Of a DNA stretch of 64,000 nucleotides, positions 35,519 through 44,190 are shown piece after piece. Source of the DNA: Candidatus Hydrogenedens sp. (GTDB lineage Bacteria > Hydrogenedentota > Hydrogenedentia > Hydrogenedentales > JAEUWI01). The DNA is taken from NCBI GenBank assembly GCA_016125095.1, contig WGMK01000010.1, positions 200,343 through 264,342 of the forward strand, written 5' to 3'. The first letter of the stretch is position 1. Each line of letters starts with the position of its first letter. Both the position numbers and the translations under genes were made by a program. A model generated the notes under the pieces. It was not told the DNA's origin. It made no database searches and saw only the letters and a list, made by a program, of their open reading frames with translations.

Positions 35519-37303
35519 ATGACTCGCCTACTTAGTTTCAGTCTTGTATTCATCGTCTGCCTCTCCACCGCCGCCGCCGATGATCTCCATGCGCCGATCC
35601 TTCTGCCGCACGCGGACGAATTCGTCTTCACGCTCTATGGCGCGCCGGGGGAGGTTGAACGGCTGGAATCGCTGATGGATTTTCTGGAGGCGCGGGGGCT
35701 GGCGAATGGCTTCGACCCGGGGCCTGCGGCGTCGGCAGGCTCGGCGGAGGCGCTGGCGGCCATCGCCTCGCGCGGATGGCCGTGCATTTCGTATCCGCCC
35801 TTCGGTGATTTCCAGGTGAAGAACGGACGGGCGGAGTTGACGGATGCGGACGAGGCCGCGGTCGCGGTCTTCGATACGGCGCAGGTTTTTCAAGGCATCC
35901 AGCTCGGTGAATGGGGCTACCACTTCCACAATCTGTCGATGAACGAAGAATGGTTCCGTTCGGCCTATGGGGATGCCTTCGAGGACTACAAGCACCTGCT
36001 CCGCAACCCCGCCTGGAAAGGCTACGACGCTCCGCCGTCAGATCGGCGCGAGGCCTACGCCGCGCTGAAGGACTATTGGGACACGCGCAACAAGGCCATG
36101 CGCGGCCGCAACATCAGCGTCACCGGGCACTCGCACTACGAGGCCTACGCGGCTGCTTGGGGCGCGCGGCTGGTGGGGCTCGAAGTGGGGGAGAACATCG
36201 CCTACACCCAGAGTAAGTTCGCCTTCGCGCGCGGGGCGTCGCGGCAATGGCGCGTGCCGTGGTCCGTGCAGGTGAGCCCGTGGTTCCACGGCGCCTGCAC
36301 CACGCGCGGTCCGCTGGTGCAACAGCCCGGCGGCGCACGCGGGCTGGACGCGGGACATTCGCTCAATTTCTACGAACGCGCCTGGCTGCACGCATGGTTC
36401 GCAGGGGCGGCGATGGTGACGCCCGAAAACAGCTCGAACTCGTTTTTCGAATCCGACGAACCGCCGTGGACGTTGACCCCGCACGGCGAGAAGGCGGCGG
36501 AGCTCTTCGCCTTCATGCGGACGCACGAGCGCGGCACGCCCGTGACGCCCATCGCCATCGTACTCGACGAATTCGCGGGCTACAACGCCTACATGCGTAA
36601 GCCCTGGGGCTACTTCGAGAACACGGACGCGGACGAAGAACTGTACGACCTCTTCCAGCAGCGGCTGTTTCCCGGATCCGACCACATCCACCACGCGCCC
36701 GACCCCGAGAATCCCGAGGGCAGCTACCTGCGTCCGACGCCCTATGGCGAGATTTTCGACGTCGTGCTGTCCACCGCCAGCACCGAAACGCTGGCCTCGT
36801 ATCGGGCGCTGCTCCTCGCCGGACCGCATGAGTTCTCCGACGGCTTCATGACGCGCCTTGCAGAAGCCACGGAGCAAGGCACCAAGCTGTGGTGGTATCC
36901 GCGACACGAAGCCGCCGCCGGAGAACGCCTGCGCCAGCACGCGAAAGTAGGCGCGGTCTCCGTGCTCGATGATGACCTCGACGCCGCCCTGACAGAACTG
37001 TGCCAGACCTACGCTCCCGTAACCATCACCGGCGACCCCGTGCAATGGCAGGTCAACCGCACCCGCACCGGCTACGTCGTCGAACTTGTCAACAACGCCG
37101 GTGTCCGCAAAAAGCCGAATACCCCCGCGGTGGTCGACCCCGACGCCGGCATCAAGGTCACCGTGGCCTGCAAGGAATCCGTCGCCTCCGCAAGCGAATG
37201 GCGCACAGGCAAACGCTTCGACGCCGAGAAGCCCGTAACCATCGGCGTGCCACCGGGCGGCGTGCGGTACGTGGCGTTTGAGCACCAAGCCGTCGCACGT
37301 TAG
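35519..37303 (+). CDS. Exported protein, probable glycoside-hydrolase-like TIM barrel
   Basis: 594 aa with a signal peptide (about 1-20, ending 'STAAA'). Aromatic-rich segments such as 'LGEWGYHFHNLSMNEEWF', 'VTGHSHYEAYAAAWGARLVG' and 'NSSNSFFESDEPPWTLTPHG' suggest a sugar-binding barrel. A C-terminal beta region (about 500-590) is present. I cannot assign a CAZy family. Because it precedes a xylose-isomerase-like barrel and a Gfo/Idh/MocA protein, a carbohydrate role is inferred. The ATG at 35519 follows CCGGAG. Confidence 0.7.
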   Translation: MTRLLSFSLVFIVCLSTAAADDLHAPILLPHADEFVFTLYGAPGEVERLESLMDFLEARGLANGFDPGPAASAGSAEALAAIASRGWPCISYPPFGDFQVKNGRAELTDADEAAVAVFDTAQVFQGIQLGEWGYHFHNLSMNEEWFRSAYGDAFEDYKHLLRNPAWKGYDAPPSDRREAYAALKDYWDTRNKAMRGRNISVTGHSHYEAYAAAWGARLVGLEVGENIAYTQSKFAFARGASRQWRVPWSVQVSPWFHGACTTRGPLVQQPGGARGLDAGHSLNFYERAWLHAWFAGAAMVTPENSSNSFFESDEPPWTLTPHGEKAAELFAFMRTHERGTPVTPIAIVLDEFAGYNAYMRKPWGYFENTDADEELYDLFQQRLFPGSDHIHHAPDPENPEGSYLRPTPYGEIFDVVLSTASTETLASYRALLLAGPHEFSDGFMTRLAEATEQGTKLWWYPRHEAAAGERLRQHAKVGAVSVLDDDLDAALTELCQTYAPVTITGDPVQWQVNRTRTGYVVELVNNAGVRKKPNTPAVVDPDAGIKVTVACKESVASASEWRTGKRFDAEKPVTIGVPPGGVRYVAFEHQAVAR

Positions 37304-37377
37304 ATGCGGCTTGCCCGTCCGACCTTTGTAGCTTAGAATGGTAACCATGGAAGCCAACATAAATCGGGCGGCACTTA

Positions 37378-37480
37378 TCCGTCCTTGCGAGGAGCGAGTC
37401 TTCGAGCGACGCGGCAATCTCTTTGACACGAAGACGACTACGCGACAAGGAGGTTGCCGCGCTTCGCTCGCAAAGACGGA
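37378..37480. repeat. MITE-like inverted repeat (GCGAGGAGCGA type)
   Basis: About 100 bases with ends TCCGTCCTTGCGAGGAGCGA and the near-inverse ending CGCTCGCAAAGACGGA. Internal GCGGCAATCTC and GAGGTTGCCGC also pair. It lies in the 290-base gap 37304-37594, which otherwise has no visible gene. The same kind of element occurs at about 1-105. Confidence 0.65.
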
Positions 37481-37594
37481 TGAATCGGTCGTCGGCGCAG
37501 ATAAGTACACACGAAGGCTAAGTTTGGGACGAAGCCAAACGCGATCTCTCGCGAAAATACGGATTGAAGTTCCGAGCCACCGAAGGCGTCCAGA

Positions 37595-38269
37595 ATGACC
37601 AAGAAGAAAGACATCTCTGAGACCCGCTCGCTTGAGGCGTCCATCTTCAATCTGCTCTCTCCGGACTTCACGGAGTCGGCGAAGGAGGAGCTCGCGGCCA
37701 CGTTCGCGTTGCCGCCCCTGACCGATGAGAACATCGCGTTGGTTCGTCGAAGGACGCTCATGATGATCTGTTGCTGCATTCGCGCGCAGGCCTGCAACGT
37801 CCGGATCGCTTGGCATGGAGACGTCTTTCATCGTGCCTGGGATTGCGTGTGGCAGTTTTTCGAGGGTGGATTCAATGAGGGCGATTTGGAGGTGCTGAAG
37901 TTCTTCGTGCTGGAGGCGGTCGATGATCCGGATGCCTGGGACATGGGCTACCTTCCCGCGTTGTTAACACTGCTCTTCGAAGATGTGCTTCCCGAGTGCG
38001 ACTATGATCTCCGCCTGAAGTCGCTCTTGGAGTGGGAGGCGCTATATGTTAAACGAGACAATACCTACCTCCGATTAAGGCTTAATGACGCTTTTTGCGA
38101 TTTGATCGACCCGGAAGAAACGAAGGTGATACACGGTCGCTTGGCGGCAGCGCTGGGACAGGATGACTATTGCGTGGGTGTACTTGAAAGTAATTTGGGT
38201 TCAGCGGGCTTTATGGGACAGCATCTCCACAAGAGGAAGACCGAGGCGGCTGAAGGGGGAAGCCAATGA
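37595..38269 (+). CDS. Hypothetical protein, 224 aa, atypical composition
   Basis: 224 aa with no signal peptide. It is rich in acidic and aromatic residues, with a hydrophobic stretch 'LMMICCCIRAQACNVRI' containing a Cys triplet. No family is recognised. Base composition is visibly less GC-rich than its neighbours. It sits right after a MITE-like repeat, which suggests transfer. Its stop overlaps the next start as ATGA, so the two genes are translationally coupled. Confidence 0.65.
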   Translation: MTKKKDISETRSLEASIFNLLSPDFTESAKEELAATFALPPLTDENIALVRRRTLMMICCCIRAQACNVRIAWHGDVFHRAWDCVWQFFEGGFNEGDLEVLKFFVLEAVDDPDAWDMGYLPALLTLLFEDVLPECDYDLRLKSLLEWEALYVKRDNTYLRLRLNDAFCDLIDPEETKVIHGRLAAALGQDDYCVGVLESNLGSAGFMGQHLHKRKTEAAEGGSQ

Positions 38270-39129
38270 AGTTACTCAGATTCATTCCCGCCCTCGCGTG
38301 TCTGGCGGCCATTACTGCCTCGGCCCAGCCCATCTCCGTCGATACTGCAGAGCGGCTGCTGCATCGCGATTTCTTCGTCTTCGACAACGGCGCGGGGCGG
38401 GGGGAATGGACGCTGGAGCAGCAGGCGGAGACGCTGGCGCGGCTGGGGTATGCCGGTATCGGCTATACGGGCGTGGAGGATCTGGAGGCGCGGCTGGCGG
38501 CCTTTGAGCAGCACGGCGTGCGGGTGTTCAATCTCTACGTGGGCTGCGATATATCGGCGGACCCGCCGTACAGCGATGACCTGAAGGCGGCGATTCCGCG
38601 GCTGAAAGGCACCGGCGTCGCGCTGTGGCTCTTCGTGCAGGGGCGTGCGGACGACGACACAAAGGCCGTGCAGGTTGTGTCGGAGATCGCCGACCTCGCG
38701 GCGGAGTCAGACGTTCCGGTCGCGCTCTATCCGCACTTCGGTTTCTTTATCGCGGATATCGAGCATGCGGTGCGCATCGCGGAACAGGCGGACCGGAAGA
38801 ACCTCGGGATCACGTTCAACCTGTGCCACGAACTCCGCGCCGGCAACGAGGCGCGTTTCGAGGCGCTGCTCGACACGGCACTGCCCCGCTTGTCATTTGT
38901 CTCCATCAACGGCGCGGACCACGAGGGCGGGTGGGACAAGCTCATTCAGCCCCTCGGCCATGGCGCGTTCGATGTGGAAGGATTCCTGCGCACGTTGCTG
39001 AGCAAGGGCTACGACGGACCCATCGGGCTCCAATGCTACGCCGTGCCGGGCGATACGATGGAGAACCTACAGCACAACATCGCCGAATGGAAGGCGATGG
39101 TCGGACGGATGGCAGAGGCGAAACCTTAA
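38266..39129 (+). CDS. Sugar phosphate isomerase/epimerase-like TIM barrel, exported
   Basis: 287 aa. A signal peptide (about 1-20, ending 'ASA') precedes an AP-endonuclease-2/xylose-isomerase-like barrel. Visible stations include 'LGYAGIGYTGVEDLEARLAA', 'LGITFNLCHELRAGNEARFE' (metal-binding region) and 'GYDGPIGLQCYAVPGDTMEN'. Exported members of this fold are common beside Gfo/Idh/MocA oxidoreductases in planctomycete-like bacteria and act on sugars. The exact reaction is unknown. Confidence 0.85.
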   Translation: MKLLRFIPALACLAAITASAQPISVDTAERLLHRDFFVFDNGAGRGEWTLEQQAETLARLGYAGIGYTGVEDLEARLAAFEQHGVRVFNLYVGCDISADPPYSDDLKAAIPRLKGTGVALWLFVQGRADDDTKAVQVVSEIADLAAESDVPVALYPHFGFFIADIEHAVRIAEQADRKNLGITFNLCHELRAGNEARFEALLDTALPRLSFVSINGADHEGGWDKLIQPLGHGAFDVEGFLRTLLSKGYDGPIGLQCYAVPGDTMENLQHNIAEWKAMVGRMAEAKP

Positions 39130-39205
39130 TTGCGCGTCGTGCGCTAAGGGTGACAGCCTGACCTCGCACCGCAGCCTCGCGCCGCACGCAGGGCCAAAGG
39201 CCCGA

Positions 39206-39358
39206 CCTATACCAGCCCAGCCCAACGGGATGGGTCATCGGAGAAACCTATCATCCGAAGGGCTGAAGGCCCGCCCCATCGGAAATAGATCGGGCCTACA
39301 GCCCTTCTACATTTGATTCTCCACGCGAACCCAGCCCGTTGGGCTGGGCTGGTATAGG
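39206..39358. repeat. Nested perfect inverted repeat (24-bp arms)
   Basis: Arms at 39206-39229 and 39335-39358 are perfectly inverse over 24 bases. Inside, 39257-39273 and 39291-39307 pair at 16 of 17 positions, so the whole region can form one long hairpin. It fills much of the 273-base gap between the TIM-barrel gene and the convergent Gfo/Idh/MocA gene. Confidence 0.75.
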
Positions 39359-39403
39359 GCGCGCCCATGGCGCTCAAGATCGGCGTCGCTTGGTTCCGTG
39401 GCG

Positions 39404-40681
39404 CTACGCTGTCGCATCAAACGTCCACGGCGCGCGCAGGGGACATGACCGCAAGGCCGTCGCTTCGTCGTCGCCGATGATCGTCTGGGTTTTGGCATCC
39501 CACTGAATCTTCCGCCCCAGCCGCATGGAGATATTGCCCAGGTGCATCGCCGTGCTCAGGTGGTGGATGTCCGTCGGCGAATACGTGGTCTTCGTGCGCT
39601 GCTGCACTGCGCGGATGAAATCGACGTGCTCGGTCGGCGGCTGTGGCCAGAGTTTGTTATCGGCGGGAAGCGCCGCGTCCAGCAATGCCGGGTCGCTGGC
39701 CTTCAAGGGCTGCCGCCAGCCGGGGCATTCTATCCAACCGTCGTCGCCTTCGACCCGGATGCCCGGCCCGCCGGACTTCACCAGCATCTCCACGCCGCTC
39801 GCGTAGCGGTAATGTATCTCGTATTCGGTGGCGGTGTTCGACAGGGCATCGGTGGGGAATACGCCCTTGCCGTCGACCTCGACCGGCCCGCGGTGCTCCT
39901 CGAATATCGCCACCTGCGCCGTATCCATCAAGTGCGCGCCCCAGTCCGTCAGCTTGCCGCCCGAGTAATCCCACACATTGCGCCACTGCTGCGCGCCTGT
40001 CTTCGTGGGCGTATACGGCGTGTAGCGCGCCGGCCCGAGCCAGAGGTCGTAGTCGAAGCCCTCGGGCACGGGTGCCTCGTCTTCCTTGGGAAACACCTCG
40101 CCCGACGGTAGCCCCACGCGGATATGGCGCACGGTCCCCAGCATCCCATTCCGCGCCAGCGCGGCAATGCGGTAATACTGATCCACCGACCGATCCTCGA
40201 TGCCGCCCTGATACACCACGCCCGTCTCGTTCATCACATCGATGAGCACCTGGCCCTGGTCGATATTGAGCGTCGGCTTTTCGCAGAACACATCCTTGCC
40301 CGCGCGCGCCGCCATCACCGACATCAGCACGTGCCAATGGTCGGGGGTCGAGATGACGACCGCGTCGATGTCCGGCCGCGCCAGCACCTCGCGGAAATCG
40401 GCGATGGCCGCGCAATCCTGATTGCCATACGCAGCATTCACCGTGTCCCGCGCCGACTCGCGCCGGTCCGTGAACACATCGCACACCGCCACCACGCGCG
40501 CCTCCGGAATCTTCAGGATGGCCGCTAGATTCCAGCCCACCCCATGGTTGCCCATGCCGATGCAGCCCAGCGTCACCTGTTCATTCGGGGATGCGCCCAG
40601 CGCCCGCCGGGGGAGGAGCAACGGCAACGATGCCGCCGCAGCGGACTGTATGAATCGTCGCCGGTTGATGGTGCGCGCCAT
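39404..40681 (-). CDS. Gfo/Idh/MocA-family oxidoreductase, Tat-exported
   Basis: 425 aa from the ATG at 40681, preceded by GAGGGA; the upstream extension runs through the tRNA and a repeat and is not coding. Twin-arginine signal 'NRRRFIQSAAAASLPLLL'. Rossmann motif 'GCIGMGNHGVGWN'. The catalytic-region motif is 'CEKPTLNID', with the usual E-K-P. 'WLGPARYTPYTPTKTG' and 'GGKLTDWGAHLMDTAQVAIF' match exported members. It probably acts on a sugar or cyclitol together with nearby TIM-barrel proteins. Confidence 0.9.
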   Translation of the reverse strand: MARTINRRRFIQSAAAASLPLLLPRRALGASPNEQVTLGCIGMGNHGVGWNLAAILKIPEARVVAVCDVFTDRRESARDTVNAAYGNQDCAAIADFREVLARPDIDAVVISTPDHWHVLMSVMAARAGKDVFCEKPTLNIDQGQVLIDVMNETGVVYQGGIEDRSVDQYYRIAALARNGMLGTVRHIRVGLPSGEVFPKEDEAPVPEGFDYDLWLGPARYTPYTPTKTGAQQWRNVWDYSGGKLTDWGAHLMDTAQVAIFEEHRGPVEVDGKGVFPTDALSNTATEYEIHYRYASGVEMLVKSGGPGIRVEGDDGWIECPGWRQPLKASDPALLDAALPADNKLWPQPPTEHVDFIRAVQQRTKTTYSPTDIHHLSTAMHLGNISMRLGRKIQWDAKTQTIIGDDEATALRSCPLRAPWTFDATA

Positions 40682-40762
40682 GGTAAATCCCTCCCTCGGT
40701 GCCGGGTCATGCCTGAACGGGGAGTATGGAAACGCGGGGCGGCGGATGCAAACGCGGCGGCC

Positions 40763-40802
40763 CGAAAGAAAAACCGCCGCAGCGGATCGCGCTGCGGCGG
40801 TT
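40763..40802 (-). terminator. Intrinsic terminator of the tRNA-Val gene
   Basis: AACCGCCGCAGCG pairs with CGCTGCGGCGGTT (13-base stem, 5-base loop), followed on the minus strand by TTTCTTTC. It lies 13 bases past the tRNA 3' end. Confidence 0.75.
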
Positions 40803-40814
40803 GCAAATCGAAAA

Positions 40815-40891
40815 TGGTGGGCGATACAGGACTCGAACCTGTGGCCTCTGCCGTGTGAAGGCAGCGCTCTAACCAACTGAGCCAATCGCCC
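40815..40891 (-). tRNA. tRNA-Val (CAC anticodon)
   Basis: A complete cloverleaf reads on the minus strand. Acceptor GGGCGAT pairs with ATCGCCC, the D stem is GCTC/GAGC, the anticodon stem CTGCC/GGCAG with loop TTCACAC (anticodon CAC), and the T arm ACAGG-TTCGAGT-CCTGT. The 3' CCA is encoded. Confidence 0.93.
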
Positions 40892-40903
40892 GTAGGGAGC
40901 GGA

Positions 40904-40933
40904 AGTGTAGCAAGCGTCCGCCGGGCAAGTCAA
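40904..40933 (-). promoter_or_regulatory. Sigma-70 promoter of tRNA-Val
   Basis: Minus strand TTGACT, 18 bases, TACACT, with TG-C before the -10. It lies 13 bases upstream of the tRNA 5' end. Confidence 0.65.
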
Positions 40934-40983
40934 TTTCAGTGTGGTCCGCTGATTGGGGTGATTTCCGCTGATGGGGGGAGGAG

Positions 40984-41246
40984 GGAAGAGTCTCACGCCA
41001 AGGCGCAAAGCCGCCAAGAGAAAAAAAGAGAAGCGATTTGTCCGCTGATTGGGATGATTCTCGCAGATTCGCCCCAAGGGTATGGTTTGGAACTATTCGC
41101 TGAGAGAAATGAAATTGGCCATAACCGAGCGCCGCCCTTGGCCTACTTCCACTTCGAGCAAATCAGCGGGAATCATCCCAATCAGCGGACAATACTCTCA
41201 GCCTTTTCTTCCTTTGCGGCTTTGCGCCTCTGCGTGAGACTCTTCC
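40984..41246. repeat. Long imperfect inverted repeat, 86-base arms
   Basis: Arms 40984-41069 and 41161-41246 are near-identical in inverse orientation. Both include TCCGCTGATTGGGATGATT and GAGTCTCACGC. A further partial copy lies at 40945-40972. Together these occupy most of the 474-base gap between tRNA-Val and aspS. No gene is visible there. Confidence 0.8.
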
Positions 41247-41271
41247 TTCCATCCCCCTCAGCGTCGGGGCT

Positions 41272-41301
41272 TTGACTCCCCCGGCGCGGGTCCAGTAGGA
41301 T
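41272..41301 (+). promoter_or_regulatory. Candidate sigma-70 promoter of aspS
   Basis: TTGACT, 18 bases, TAGGAT, just past the long inverted repeat and about 65 bases before the aspS ATG. Confidence 0.5.
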
Positions 41302-41365
41302 CAGCGATTCTCCCGGATGAATTTCTTTTTCCCCCTTATTGGCCGGTAGGCGAGGATAGTATTCC

Positions 41366-43141
41366 ATGCATCCATTCAGAACGCATACGTGCGGCGCGCT
41401 GCGGAAATCGGACGCGGGTTCGGTGGTCAAGCTTTCGGGCTGGGTCAACCGCAAGCGCGACCATGGCGGCGTGATTTTCATCGACCTGCGCGACCACTAC
41501 GGCATCACCCAGGTGGTGGTGAACCCCGACTCGCCGTGCTTTGCGGCCGCGGAATCGGTGCGCAACGAAAGCGTGGTCACGCTCACCGGCAAGGTGGTCG
41601 AGCGCATGGGGGAGACGGTCAATGCAGCCATGGCCACCGGGGAGATCGAACTCGTGGCGGAGACCTTCGACATCGAGTCGATGAGCGAAATCCTGCCTTT
41701 CACGGTCAATGCCGAGCACGACGACCCCGAGGACATGCGCCTCGAGTACCGTTTCCTCGATCTGCGCCGCGAGCGCCTGCACAAGAACATTATGCTGCGC
41801 GCGAAGACCGCGGCGCTGGTGCGCAGCCACCTCACCGAGCGCGGCTTCACCGAATACAACACGCCCATCCTTACCAGTTCCTCGCCCGAGGGCGCGCGCG
41901 ATTACCTCGTGCCCAGCCGCCACTACCCGGGCCAGTTCTACGCCCTGCCGCAGGCACCGCAGCAGTTCAAGCAGCTGCTCATGGTCTCCGGCTTCGACCG
42001 CTATTTCCAGATTGCCCCCTGCTTCCGCGACGAGGATTCGCGCGCCGACCGCAGCCCGGGCGAGTTCTACCAGATCGATATCGAGATGTCCTTCGTCACG
42101 CAGGACGACCTCTTCGCCGAGCTCGAGGATCTGATGGTCCGAATCTTCCGCGAGCTGTCCGAAAAGACCATCAACGCCGAGCGCTTCCCGCGCATCCCCT
42201 TCCGCGAAGCGATGGAGAAGTACGGCTCCGACAAGCCCGACATCCGCTTCGGCCTCGAGATGGTGGACTGCACCGACCTCTTCGGCAACTGCGAACTCAA
42301 GGTCTTCGCCAGCCAGGTGAGCACCGGCGGCGCGGTAAAGGTCATCAACGCCAAGGGCGCGGCCGACCAGCCGCGCAAGTTTTTCGACGACGCCGAGAAG
42401 TTCGCCAAGTCCGAGGGCGCCAAGGGCCTCGCGTGGATTGCCCTGAAGGACGGCGAGATGAAGGGCCCGATCGTCAAGTTCCTCAGCGACGACGAGAAGG
42501 CCGCGCTGGCCGAACGCATGGGCGCGGTCGAGGGCGACGCCCTGTTCTTCGGCGCCGGCAAGCGCGCCGAGACCAATGCGCTCCTCGGGAAGGTCCGCGG
42601 CTATCTCGCCCGCGCGCTCGATCTGATCGACCACCAGCTGGCGGCCTTCTGCTGGATTGTCGACTTCCCCATGTTTGAGTGGAACGAAGACGACAAGAAG
42701 GTCGACTTCTCGCACAATCCCTTCTCGATGCCGCAGGGCGGACTCGAGGCGCTCAACACCATGGACCCGCTCGACGTGCTGGCCTTCCAGTACGACATCG
42801 TGTGCAACGGGGTCGAGTTGTCCTCCGGCGCTATCCGCAATCACCGCCCCGACATCATGCTCAAGGCCTTCGAGATTGCGGGCTATTCGGAAGACGTCGT
42901 GCGCAGCAAGTTCCCGGCGCTCTGGAAAGCCTTCCAATACGGCGCCCCGCCCCACGGCGGCATCGCGCCCGGCTTCGACCGTATCGTCATGCTGCTGGCC
43001 GACGAGCCCAACATCCGCGAGGTCATCGCCTTCCCGCTCAACCAGAAGGCCCAAGACCTGCTCATGAAGGCGCCCAACAGCGTCGAGCCGCGGCAGTTGA
43101 AGGAACTCCACCTCAACATCGTGTATCCCGAGAACGCGTAG
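41366..43141 (+). CDS. aspS: Aspartyl-tRNA synthetase
   Basis: 591 aa, normal for the bacterial-type enzyme. The N-terminal OB-fold anticodon-binding domain opens '[16 protein letters not shown]' with '[20 protein letters not shown]'. The class II core includes '[19 protein letters not shown]' (motif 2). The GAD insertion occupies about 290-410. Motif 3 is '[15 protein letters not shown]'. It charges tRNA-Asp, and possibly tRNA-Asn if the organism uses the transamidation route. It is followed by a GTG-started phosphodiesterase gene after nine bases. Confidence 0.97.
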   Translation: MHPFRTHTCGALRKSDAGSVVKLSGWVNRKRDHGGVIFIDLRDHYGITQVVVNPDSPCFAAAESVRNESVVTLTGKVVERMGETVNAAMATGEIELVAETFDIESMSEILPFTVNAEHDDPEDMRLEYRFLDLRRERLHKNIMLRAKTAALVRSHLTERGFTEYNTPILTSSSPEGARDYLVPSRHYPGQFYALPQAPQQFKQLLMVSGFDRYFQIAPCFRDEDSRADRSPGEFYQIDIEMSFVTQDDLFAELEDLMVRIFRELSEKTINAERFPRIPFREAMEKYGSDKPDIRFGLEMVDCTDLFGNCELKVFASQVSTGGAVKVINAKGAADQPRKFFDDAEKFAKSEGAKGLAWIALKDGEMKGPIVKFLSDDEKAALAERMGAVEGDALFFGAGKRAETNALLGKVRGYLARALDLIDHQLAAFCWIVDFPMFEWNEDDKKVDFSHNPFSMPQGGLEALNTMDPLDVLAFQYDIVCNGVELSSGAIRNHRPDIMLKAFEIAGYSEDVVRSKFPALWKAFQYGAPPHGGIAPGFDRIVMLLADEPNIREVIAFPLNQKAQDLLMKAPNSVEPRQLKELHLNIVYPENA

Positions 43142-43150
43142 GCCGGCGGC

Positions 43151-44014
43151 GTGATTCAGGCCATCCGCAGCGCATTCACCGGCGCATCGCTCTCCCAGCG
43201 CGATTTTCCCTACTTCGCGTACGAGCGGCCGCTGGCGATAGCGCACCGAGGCGGCATGGCCTGCTGGCCCGAGAACACCGTCTACGCCTTTCAGCAGGCC
43301 GACGCCCTCGGGGTCGATGCGCTCGAGATGGATGTACACCGCACGCGCGACGGCTACCTCGTGGTCAGCCACGACCCGATGGTGGACCGCTGCACCAACG
43401 GCAAGGGCGCCATTGAGCAGCTCACGCTGGAAGAAGTGCAGTCCTTCGACGCCGGGCACCACTTCTCGCCCGACGGCGGCAAGTCCTTTCCCTACCGCGG
43501 CAAGGGCATCCGCATACCCACCATGCGCGAGGTATTCGAGCGCTTCGGACACCTGCGCTACATCATCGACGCCAAGCCGCCCCGGCCCGAAGTGGCGCTG
43601 CAGCTCGCCGCGCTCGCCCGCGAATGCGAAGTGACCGACAAGGTCTGCCTCGCTTCCTTCCACCGGCCCAACGTCGCCGCCATCCGCAGCGCCCACCCCG
43701 ATATCGCCACCTCCGGCTCCGAGCCCGAAGTACAGGTCTTCTGGGCCGCCCAGTTCCTCCGGCTCGAGGGCCTCTACAAGAACGACGCCCTCGCCCTCCA
43801 GGTGCCCCCCGTGCAATACGGCGTGCCCTTCCTCACCCAACATTTCATCCGCGCCGCCCACGCCAGCAACATGCACGTCCACGTCTGGACCATCAACGAG
43901 CCCGAAGAAATGCGCCGCCTTCTCGACCTCGGCGCCGACGGCATCCTGACCGATTTTCCCGCGCGCCTGCTCGAGGTCATGGGGCGCGGGCCGGGCAGCC
44001 CTAAACCGGCGTAA
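43151..44014 (+). CDS. Glycerophosphodiester phosphodiesterase
   Basis: 287 aa with a GTG start nine bases after aspS. 'LAIAHRGGMACWPENTVYAF' and 'EMDVHRTRDGYLVVSHDP' carry the catalytic His/Glu/Asp set of the GDPD family. 'VHVWTINEPEEMRRLLDLGA' is the usual C-terminal signature. It hydrolyses glycerophosphodiesters to glycerol-3-phosphate. No signal peptide is visible. The last 75 bases of this gene and about 30 bases of flank are duplicated at 46573-46676, beyond the WD40 gene. Confidence 0.93.
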   Translation: MIQAIRSAFTGASLSQRDFPYFAYERPLAIAHRGGMACWPENTVYAFQQADALGVDALEMDVHRTRDGYLVVSHDPMVDRCTNGKGAIEQLTLEEVQSFDAGHHFSPDGGKSFPYRGKGIRIPTMREVFERFGHLRYIIDAKPPRPEVALQLAALARECEVTDKVCLASFHRPNVAAIRSAHPDIATSGSEPEVQVFWAAQFLRLEGLYKNDALALQVPPVQYGVPFLTQHFIRAAHASNMHVHVWTINEPEEMRRLLDLGADGILTDFPARLLEVMGRGPGSPKPA

Positions 44015-44043
44015 ACACAGGAATTCCGCTTGCGGCGGGGGGG
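43940..44043 (+). repeat. Direct repeat, left copy (phosphodiesterase 3' end plus flank)
   Basis: About 104 bases nearly identical to 46573-46676, differing mainly at a few bases around the C-terminal codons. The two copies bracket the WD40/dockerin gene. Confidence 0.85.
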
Positions 44044-44123
44044 CGGAGCGCTTATCCCCCGCTGGGCCGGTCTCCGAATCGAGAAGAAAAATACCTTCCG
44101 CCAGGGCCCGGGTCTAATGCCTC

Positions 44124-44152
44124 TTGTGCATCCCCATATAGTGTGGTACTTT
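44124..44152 (+). promoter_or_regulatory. Candidate promoter of the WD40 gene
   Basis: TTGTGC, 17 bases, TACTTT with TG-G before the -10. It sits inside the inserted segment, so the gene would carry its own promoter. Confidence 0.45.
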
Positions 44153-44190
44153 AGGCGTGGGTTGTTGCGCGAAGGGGAGTGACCGGCGCC

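Noticed and set aside
40682..41077. N-terminal extension of the second Gfo/Idh/MocA protein
   Set aside because: The extension would translate the tRNA-Val gene, its terminator and the long inverted repeat. The ATG at 40681 has a good ribosome binding site and a Tat signal right after it.
41336..43882. 848-codon open frame on the minus strand
   Set aside because: It lies antisense to aspS and the phosphodiesterase gene, both clearly real. Long antisense frames are expected in GC-rich coding DNA, and its translation is a low-complexity Val/Leu/Glu/His mixture without motifs.
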